This document shows, in pieces, positions 1-5,222 of a stretch of DNA of 6,238 nt (positions within the stretch are counted from its first letter, which is position 1; every line of letters starts with the position of its first letter). The notes under the pieces were generated by a model. The model saw only the letters and a list, made by a program, of their open reading frames with translations, did no database searches and was not told the origin of the DNA. The translations under genes were made by a program, and so were the position numbers. The stretch is from Rhodospirillales bacterium. GTDB taxonomy: Bacteria > Pseudomonadota > Gammaproteobacteria > Steroidobacterales > Rariloculaceae. The stretch is from the NCBI GenBank assembly GCA_024640665.1, contig JAHEEO010000185.1, positions 1 to 6,238 on the forward strand. Reading direction: 5' to 3'.

Positions 1-50
1 ACACGGTGCGAGGCATTGGATACATGCTCGACGCTGCGACCGAAGCCTGA
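1..50 (+). CDS. OmpR/CusR-family response regulator, C-terminal end only (partial)
   Basis: Only the last 15 complete codons are present (3-50, stop TGA at 48-50); the gene begins before the window. They read TVRGIGYMLDAATEA. The TVRG-x-GY-x-L core is the usual C-terminal beta-hairpin of the winged-helix DNA-binding domain in OmpR/PhoB-family regulators, including CusR and CopR. The histidine kinase starts 6 bases after the stop, the normal arrangement for a cognate pair, so this is very probably the DNA-binding partner of that kinase. The receiver domain and phosphorylated Asp are outside the window. The assignment rests on a short but characteristic motif plus context; the regulon cannot be inferred from this fragment. 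Confidence 0.85.
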   Translation, partial: TVRGIGYMLDAATEA

Positions 51-56
51 ACCAAC

Positions 57-1448
57 ATGCGACCGCTCTCACTCGCAACGCGCCTGACGGTTCTGTTTAC
101 GGTGGCCGCGGCGATCGTATTCCCGGTATTCGGCTGGGTCATCTCAGGCGAGATGGAGAACCACTTCGAAGAGGGCGACACGGCAGAACTCAAGGTCATT
201 GCCGATGCCGTATACCAGGCGCTGGCCGGCGTTCGTTCCCCGTCCGATCTCGCGCCAGTGGAACGTAGGTTCGACGATATCCTGATCGGACATCACAGCG
301 CTTCGCTGTATATCGCCCGTGACGACGGACGCTTAGTCTACGCGAGTGATCCGCACCCTGACCTGGCCGCGGTGAGTCATGCGACTACCGAGTCACTCGA
401 ACGCGACTCGATTCAACAACGCTCCCAGGGTGGCAACACCTATCGCGTGCTCGCACGACGAATGGGCGGCGACGAGGATGCATTGCCCGATGTGCATACC
501 ATCGTCGTCGCAACACCGATCGATTATCACCTGACGTTTCTTGCGGAGTTTAGGCGGACGCTCTGGCTTATGGTCGTCAGCGGCATCGTCATCGTGAGCG
601 CAATGGGCTGGGTCGCCGTCAGGCAGGGCCATACCCCGTTGCGAGAGATCGTGAACCGGATGCGGCGCGTCTCCGCCAGCGAGGGTGCAGAGGAGATTCC
701 GCCTGAAACCGTTCCCCGCGAGCTTGGCGATCTCGCCGTGTCGTTCAACGAGATGCTGCGCCGCGTGGACGAGTCGTTCAGACGCCTGACGAATTTCAAT
801 GCCGACATCGCCCACGAGCTGCGTACGCCGATCACCAATCTCATGACGCAGACTCAAGTTTCGCTCTCGCGCGCCCGCACTGTCGATGAGTACCAGGAGA
901 TCCTTTATTCAAACATGGAGGAATACGAGCGCATGGCTCAGATGGTCGGCGACATGCTGTTTCTGGCGCAGCAGGACAACGGCGCAAGCAAGCGGGAGTC
1001 GGCGGATGTCGATCTCGCCGCCGAGGTTCGCAGCCTCTTTGACTATTACGAAGGCTGGGCCGAAGAACTCGGTGTTGCTTTGAGCCTGGATGGAAAGGCG
1101 AACATCATCGGCGACAGGCTTTTGCTCCAGCGCGCGCTCAGCAACCTGCTCTCGAATGCAATCCGTCATACGCCGGCTGGCGGTTCCGTTCGGGTAACAC
1201 TTCGGACTACCGGTGATGCGACCACAATCGTCGTAGAGAATCCCGGCACACCGATTCCAAGCGCAGACGTGCTGAAAATCTTCGATCGGTTTTTTCGAAT
1301 TGATCCTTCGAGACAGCGCCGGGGAGAGGGGGCGGGGCTTGGGCTCGCCATCGTCAAGTCGATAGTAGATGTGCACGACGGTGCCATCGAAGCGACGTCC
1401 GACGACAGTGGTACTCGATTCCGCATCACGATCCCGGTGGCTATATAG
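57..1448 (+). CDS. cusS: Heavy-metal (copper/silver) sensor histidine kinase, CusS/CopS type
   Basis: Inner-membrane sensor kinase of 463 residues, about the usual CusS length. Order of parts: N-terminal LSLATRLT followed by a first membrane helix (about 10-30); a periplasmic sensor region (about 31-165); a second helix (about 168-188); a HAMP linker (about 189-241); a HisKA dimerisation domain with phosphoacceptor His253 in IAHELRTPITNL; and a C-terminal ATPase domain with N box around Asn363-Asn367, a G1-like VENPGTPI (393-400), an F box FDRFFR (409-414) and a G2 box GEGAGLGL (423-430). These segments match what I recall of E. coli CusS almost word for word. His36-Phe37 and the DYHL at 156-159 align with the membrane-proximal part of the CusS metal site, but the Met/His-rich periplasmic loop of E. 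coli CusS is absent. The start is 6 bases after the regulator stop with only a weak Shine-Dalgarno, suggesting translational coupling. The family is clear; metal specificity is inferred. Confidence 0.93.
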   Translation: MRPLSLATRLTVLFTVAAAIVFPVFGWVISGEMENHFEEGDTAELKVIADAVYQALAGVRSPSDLAPVERRFDDILIGHHSASLYIARDDGRLVYASDPHPDLAAVSHATTESLERDSIQQRSQGGNTYRVLARRMGGDEDALPDVHTIVVATPIDYHLTFLAEFRRTLWLMVVSGIVIVSAMGWVAVRQGHTPLREIVNRMRRVSASEGAEEIPPETVPRELGDLAVSFNEMLRRVDESFRRLTNFNADIAHELRTPITNLMTQTQVSLSRARTVDEYQEILYSNMEEYERMAQMVGDMLFLAQQDNGASKRESADVDLAAEVRSLFDYYEGWAEELGVALSLDGKANIIGDRLLLQRALSNLLSNAIRHTPAGGSVRVTLRTTGDATTIVVENPGTPIPSADVLKIFDRFFRIDPSRQRRGEGAGLGLAIVKSIVDVHDGAIEATSDDSGTRFRITIPVAI

Positions 1449-1462
1449 GTCATCAAGTGACG

Positions 1463-1470
1463 AAAGGAGA
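1463..1470 (+). promoter_or_regulatory. Ribosome binding site for the DUF5676 gene
   Basis: AAAGGAGA lies 6 bases before the ATG at 1477. It is the strongest Shine-Dalgarno in the left block and fixes this start over the longer reading frame that runs back into the kinase gene to 1369. Confidence 0.8.
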
Positions 1471-1476
1471 CAAACA

Positions 1477-1749
1477 ATGAAACTCGATTCAGGCCGTTTG
1501 GCAATAGCACTCGGCGGAACCACTGCCATACTGTGGATTGTCTGTAGTGCACTTGTGGCTTTGTTTTCCGGCGCTATGATGACGATGTCCGGGCATATGC
1601 TGCATATGGACGCAACGGCATTCGCCTGGACCTTAACGTTACCTGGTTTTTTGGTCGGGTTGGTCTCATGGACAATTTGTGCCGCTTTCGCCGGTTGGCT
1701 AATCGGCTGGATCTACAACACCACAGGCGGGTCGAATGAGCGCGCATGA
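1477..1749 (+). CDS. DUF5676 family small membrane protein
   Basis: A 90-residue inner-membrane protein with two predicted helices, about residues 8-32 and 52-79. The pattern of the N-terminal MKLDSGRLAIALG, a TTAILWIVCS-like first helix, the Met/His-rich connector GAMMTMSGHMLHMD (32-45) and a second helix ending GWLIGWIYN agrees well with what I recall of DUF5676. The connector carries five Met and two His in fourteen residues, a composition typical of sites binding Cu(I) or Ag(I). No biochemical function is established for the family as far as I know; members often sit near metal-resistance genes. The gene follows the copper-type kinase by 28 bases and precedes two DUF6644-like genes, so it is probably cotranscribed with the two-component system. 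A direct role in metal handling is inference. Confidence 0.88.
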   Translation: MKLDSGRLAIALGGTTAILWIVCSALVALFSGAMMTMSGHMLHMDATAFAWTLTLPGFLVGLVSWTICAAFAGWLIGWIYNTTGGSNERA

Positions 1750-1782
1750 TGGTTTGGCGCCTTAGCGGATCCACGGGGCAAA

Positions 1783-2250
1783 ATGCAGCAGCTTTTTGAC
1801 TGGCTCGAATCGACGGGACTCGCACGCACGGTCGGCGAATCCCTGTCGATCACTGCCTGGCTCAGCGCTACTCACCTGATCGGCTTTACGCTTGTGATGG
1901 GCGGGGGGCTGATCTGGAACCTGCGAGCTGCAGGGCTCGTCTTGAGCGGGGCTCCGGTTCAATCGGTCGCGAGACCCGCGCTGCGTCTTGTAGTTGTCGG
2001 TCTGCTGATTAGCTTACTGACCGGATTGGCTCTATTCGCACCGCGAGCTTCATATACAGCAACGAACGGCGTCTTCCAATTAAAGATGGCTCTACTGCTG
2101 CTCGCCGCGACTTATCAGCTGATGCTAAATGCGAGAGAGATCCCCAGACTGACATCTTCTGCGTTATGGCTGCGCACCAGCGGTTTAGTGGGGTTGGCCC
2201 TATGGCTATCGCTCGCCATCACGGCTTGCTGGTTCATCCTGTTCGAGTAG
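1783..2250 (+). CDS. DUF6644-like four-helix membrane protein, first tandem copy
   Basis: A 155-residue integral membrane protein with an amphipathic N-terminus (LFDWLESTGLAR) and four hydrophobic segments at about 23-45, 68-87, 98-116 and 132-153. It is clearly paralogous to the next gene: both share a W-L-E-x-T-G start, E-S-L at 19-21, His31 in the first helix, Leu48-Arg49 (WNLRAAG here, VDLRMLG in the sister) followed by LS, G-x-A-L-F around 81-85, and Lys101 opening the third helix. I recognise this pattern as DUF6644-like; no function is known to me. His31 could be a haem or metal ligand facing the membrane core, but the sister's His116 is Asn116 here. The ATG at 1783 is 33 bases after the DUF5676 stop and has only a weak upstream GGGGC as ribosome binding site. 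Start choice is supported by exact alignment with the sister. Confidence 0.8.
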   Translation: MQQLFDWLESTGLARTVGESLSITAWLSATHLIGFTLVMGGGLIWNLRAAGLVLSGAPVQSVARPALRLVVVGLLISLLTGLALFAPRASYTATNGVFQLKMALLLLAATYQLMLNAREIPRLTSSALWLRTSGLVGLALWLSLAITACWFILFE

Positions 2251-2289
2251 AACTTCGGAGAATTGGGTTGGTTCTTACGAGATACAGAT

Positions 2290-2775
2290 ATGCTTGAGCT
2301 GCTCGAGTGGCTAGAAGGCACAGGGTTTGCCAGCATTGCCCGGGAATCCCTTTACGGGTTCCAGATTCTCGTCGCCATTCACATCCTGGGACTGATCTTT
2401 TCGATTGGAATGTTGCTCTGGGTCGACCTGCGCATGCTAGGTGTATCGTTGTCGGATGAGCGGCTTTCAGAAGTCTATCGCGCACTGTCGAAATGGTTTT
2501 TTCTTGGCTTCAGCATGATGTTTTTGAGTGGCGCTGCACTATTCGCCGGCTTTGCGACTGCGGCATATGGGAACACCTATTTTCGTATCAAGATCGTGGT
2601 CATTGTACTCGCGGGTATCAATGCCGTCGTCTTTCACACGCTAGTCAAGCGAATGCCAGCACATATTGATGCGGGAGCCCCGCCCAAGCCCATTCGCTTG
2701 TCCGGCATGCTGTCGGTTCTGTTCTGGAGCATTGTGATTCTGTGTGGCCGACTAATGTCGTATTCACTGTTCTAG
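2290..2775 (+). CDS. DUF6644-like four-helix membrane protein, second tandem copy
   Basis: A 161-residue integral membrane protein and the better-preserved member of the pair. Helices fall at about 23-45, 68-88, 98-118 and 138-155. It carries His31 in AIHILGL, the VDLRMLG motif (45-51) and His116 in the third helix; two intramembrane His residues on separate helices would suit a b-type haem or a metal site, which is inference. A TTG at 2263 could extend it by nine residues, but its GGAG lies only 2 bases upstream, too close to serve. The ATG at 2290 gives MLELLEWLEGTG, which aligns residue for residue with the start of the first copy, so I use that. The gap to the first copy is 39 bases. It is the last gene of the left block and is followed by no clear terminator. 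Confidence 0.8.
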   Translation: MLELLEWLEGTGFASIARESLYGFQILVAIHILGLIFSIGMLLWVDLRMLGVSLSDERLSEVYRALSKWFFLGFSMMFLSGAALFAGFATAAYGNTYFRIKIVVIVLAGINAVVFHTLVKRMPAHIDAGAPPKPIRLSGMLSVLFWSIVILCGRLMSYSLF

Positions 2776-2863
2776 TGTAGACGCAGTAAGCATGGTTCCG
2801 GTCGCGATCGATGAAAAGATGATCACTGCCTTGGCTGCCAGGGAGCGAGCCTGACGCCGATAA

Positions 2864-2900
2864 TTGGGAAGCTGAGGTTCTACCATTGAACGACACCCAA
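2864..2900 (-). pseudogene. tRNA-Gly(CCC) 5' half, truncated at the anticodon loop
   Basis: Read on the - strand from 2900 down to 2864, this gives the first half of a tRNA-Gly. The 5' acceptor strand is TTGGGTG, where GCGGGTG would be usual. It is followed by TC, a perfect D stem GTTC/GAAC around the loop AATGGTA, the 5' anticodon strand TCAGC, and the full loop TTCCCAA with CCC as anticodon. The 3' strand should then be GCTGA; instead 2863-2859 read TTATC and no T arm, 3' acceptor strand or CCA follows. It therefore cannot fold as a tRNA and is a fragment, not a gene. It starts 28 bases after the stop of the secreted SnoaL-like gene on the same strand. The likeliest origin is recombination at a tRNA by an integrase or other mobile element. 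Confidence 0.72.
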
Positions 2901-2928
2901 TAACCGGATCGTCATCTATTCTGTGTGG

Positions 2929-5091
2929 CTAATCCTCGCTCCGTACCGGATCGGTCGAGGGTAACAAATATCCGTGTCTCGTCATGCTCATATCGGGAGA
3001 GTATTCGCAGGGCACGCAGTCCGGCAGAAAGAGCTCGGGTATTCGGCCGCTGACGGGATTTTTATATCCCCACCACATCGGCAAAATCTTGGGCCATGCC
3101 CAAGGCTCGCCCGTGCCACCACGAAAATGCTCCTGTAAAACGCCGAGTTCGTTAATTGGTACATCCGGCCTGTACTGCTGAACCAGTTCCGCACCGAAAT
3201 AGCGCTTGGGGAAGGCAGGTCTTGTGCGTGGTGCCGGGCGTTGAGTCTCGGCACCTGGATCATTCTTTAGCAAAGCCCAACCGCTTTTCCAGTCCGGCAT
3301 TTCGAAATAGGGCTCATCCAGGGATAGATTCCATAGCCGCCAGATACCGTCTTCCAAGATCAGATGATCGTCCGGATACATGGCGCCAAACAGGGTGCTC
3401 GAGCTTGTTTTTGAAGTATTGGGATGAAACAGATAAGTACGCAGCCGCACCGAACGGCCATCGGGCGCAACAATGATTACAGGCTGGATACGCCAATGGA
3501 ACGCAATTGCAGACTTTTTGGCAGTGAGACTGACTGGGTCCCCGTATTCCAGGAACAGTGCTTTTGAGATGCGGGGGAAGCCCGTGTAGTAGCCGGCAAA
3601 GGGAATCTGCTTTGTGCCTTCTTTGCCGAAAATCTCAGACAGCCAGTCCCACTGAGAATCATCGGCATAGAAGCCATAGGCAGTGGAGACGTGCTCGGCA
3701 CCGTCATAGGCTTTCGCCATCATGAGTTTGCGTTTGGCGTCCTGCAGTCGTGCGGCTGTAATCGCTGCTTCATGCCTGGCCTCCGGCGCTGGTATTGCAC
3801 CGGTGAGTGGTTGCGTCGCAACCAGCTTCATACCCGAGGGCGCCGCCACTGGTTCACCGGTGACTGGATGGGCGGAGACAAATGCCGGAATGATGCGATC
3901 CTGATCGCCAGTATCGGCAATAGGCAACGGCTGATCCGGCGCCAACTCGCCGGACAGTGTTTCGATAATGCGGCTCTTTCCCCAGCCCTGACGATAGTCT
4001 GACCGGAACAATGGGAACACGCGCATCTCGCGCACTTTCCAGAGCCCATCTTCTTTAACGAAGCGGTTGTCGAATACCGAGACTTCCCAGTAAGCCTCGC
4101 CGTGTTCAACATTACCCAGAATCCCCATTTCGATTCCACGCACCCGCGCTTCGCTGCGGCCTGGTGCCAAGCTCACCACGGTGTCGAACTGCAAACGATC
4201 GTTCAGTACACCCTCGGTCAATCCGTCAGGGCCCATGCGTTCGTGGGCTTTTCGCACACCTTCAGTGCCACGGTAAATACCGTTCCCGCCAAATTCATAG
4301 ACACCGTTTTCTGCAAACAGGTCCGTCACGTCGTCCCACATACGACGATTGATGTAATAGCCATAAGCCGCCTGCAGATTACGCACCAGGCTTTCATCGT
4401 TCATTACCGCGATGCGTGCTTCCAACGCTTCAAGCGAGGCTCTGGTAGGCGGTGCCTCACCTACTGGTTCAGGAATGGGAATGCCACTTTCATCAGGCGT
4501 GAAATGATAAGGAAGAATGCTGAGATCACGCCCTTTCCAGTTGTTCCAGCCTGTTTCGTAAGACCCGGCGTATTGCGGGTAGAAGTTGTATACATTGATT
4601 TTCCACTTACCGTCTTCGCGAATGTATTCGTTTTCGAACACGCCACCCTGGATGCTGGCGTTTCCCTCGCTGTCACTCAGAAACGAAAAGCCGTACCAAC
4701 GACCCTTGGCCGACTCACCATCGACTGACAGATTCACAACTGGATGATCAATGATTTGGGTATTTACTTCACCCCGCCGAAGCCCTTGTTGTCCGCTGCC
4801 CTCATTCGAAACCAGGTACTCCGCAATCTCCTTGCGCCCCTTCAGCGATATCTCGTCAAAAATAAAGGTGGCGTTATCGGCATATAGGTCCGCCATTTCG
4901 TTCCACAAACCGAACTGTGAGTAATGTGCATAGGTTCGTTGCAGGTTCTTTACGGCACGGATCGACTCCGCTCGATCGACATCCCGGGCCAACTCATCAA
5001 GCGTGGGCTGCTGAGAATCTGCGACCGTCGGCAAAACGAAGCTCGACGTAAATGCCAAACAAAAGACAAGAATCTTTGCAATGTAGGACAT
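2929..5091 (-). CDS. Secreted triple SnoaL/NTF2-like domain protein with CxxC tail
   Basis: A 720-residue exported protein. The N-terminus (MSYIAKIL, hydrophobic core, then PTVADSQ) is a Sec signal peptide, probably cut after Ala24. Three related alpha+beta domains of SnoaL-like/NTF2 type follow: about 42-172, 232-362 and 463-595. Domains 1 and 2 open with V-[KR]-N-L-Q-x2-Y and have W-[ND]-x-[MV]-x-D-L-[YF]-A-[DE]-N near residues 63-73 and 252-262; domain 3 is more diverged. Each domain ends in a similar short motif: YETGW (178-182), YRQGW (366-370) and WKSGW (601-605). The last 100 residues are unlike NTF2, rich in Trp, Pro and Tyr, with Cys692-x-x-Cys695 and a conserved-looking DMSMTRHGYLLPS end. 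NTF2-like domains bind hydrophobic ligands or act as isomerases and hydratases, but I see no convincing catalytic set, so the activity is unknown. The reading frame is open back to 5187; the ATG at 5091 is preferred because of its signal peptide and ribosome binding site. Confidence 0.82.
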   Translation of the reverse strand: MSYIAKILVFCLAFTSSFVLPTVADSQQPTLDELARDVDRAESIRAVKNLQRTYAHYSQFGLWNEMADLYADNATFIFDEISLKGRKEIAEYLVSNEGSGQQGLRRGEVNTQIIDHPVVNLSVDGESAKGRWYGFSFLSDSEGNASIQGGVFENEYIREDGKWKINVYNFYPQYAGSYETGWNNWKGRDLSILPYHFTPDESGIPIPEPVGEAPPTRASLEALEARIAVMNDESLVRNLQAAYGYYINRRMWDDVTDLFAENGVYEFGGNGIYRGTEGVRKAHERMGPDGLTEGVLNDRLQFDTVVSLAPGRSEARVRGIEMGILGNVEHGEAYWEVSVFDNRFVKEDGLWKVREMRVFPLFRSDYRQGWGKSRIIETLSGELAPDQPLPIADTGDQDRIIPAFVSAHPVTGEPVAAPSGMKLVATQPLTGAIPAPEARHEAAITAARLQDAKRKLMMAKAYDGAEHVSTAYGFYADDSQWDWLSEIFGKEGTKQIPFAGYYTGFPRISKALFLEYGDPVSLTAKKSAIAFHWRIQPVIIVAPDGRSVRLRTYLFHPNTSKTSSSTLFGAMYPDDHLILEDGIWRLWNLSLDEPYFEMPDWKSGWALLKNDPGAETQRPAPRTRPAFPKRYFGAELVQQYRPDVPINELGVLQEHFRGGTGEPWAWPKILPMWWGYKNPVSGRIPELFLPDCVPCEYSPDMSMTRHGYLLPSTDPVRSED

Positions 5092-5098
5092 GCAGTTG

Positions 5099-5103
5099 CT
5101 CCT
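5099..5103 (-). promoter_or_regulatory. Ribosome binding site that fixes the start of the SnoaL-like gene
   Basis: AGGAG on the - strand sits 7 bases before the ATG at 5091. It selects that start, which exposes the signal peptide at the N-terminus, over the longer frame starting at 5187 that would bury it behind 32 charged residues. Confidence 0.8.
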
Positions 5104-5222
5104 ATACGAACGCAATTTTTTAGCGTCTCGGTGTCCTGCGTAAATTGGAAAAATACTGAGGGAAGTTCGATAACAAGATTCGGCCAACTTGTGATTCCGA
5201 GAACTTTAACCCAGCAAAGTGT

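Noticed and set aside
909..1529. 206-residue - strand open frame opposite the kinase
   Set aside because: It is antisense to conserved HisKA and ATPase domains and its translation has no family-like features.
2263..2289. TTG start for the second DUF6644-like gene
   Set aside because: The GGAG is only 2 bases away, and the ATG at 2290 aligns exactly with the start of the paralogue.
2792..2854. A 20-codon + strand open frame in the convergent gap
   Set aside because: It looks mildly protein-like but has no ribosome binding site and no match I recognise; it could equally be a relic of a lost gene or chance.
2776..2863. Search for a terminator between the converging genes
   Set aside because: The GGCT/AGCC pairing around 2833-2851 gives only a four-base stem with mismatches inside and no T-run, so no terminator is called.
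2903..2953. Nine-base direct repeat ACCGGATCG at 2903-2911 and 2945-2953
   Set aside because: It is short, one copy lies inside the coding end of the SnoaL-like gene, and there is no other sign of a target-site duplication; chance is likely.
4102..4728. 208-residue + strand open frame opposite the SnoaL-like gene
   Set aside because: It lies wholly antisense to a well-supported gene, has no recognisable domain and no good ribosome binding site; it is a shadow of the coding strand.
5117..5144. Possible sigma70-like promoter on the - strand: TTTACG (5139-5144), 16 bases, TAAAAA (5117-5122)
   Set aside because: Each box matches consensus at only four of six positions, which is expected by chance in an AT-rich gap. 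It is the best candidate before the SnoaL-like gene but not strong enough to annotate.
5092..5187. Longer N-terminus of the SnoaL-like protein starting at 5187
   Set aside because: It would place 32 mostly polar and charged residues before the signal peptide, and the AGGAG at 5099-5103 points to the ATG at 5091.
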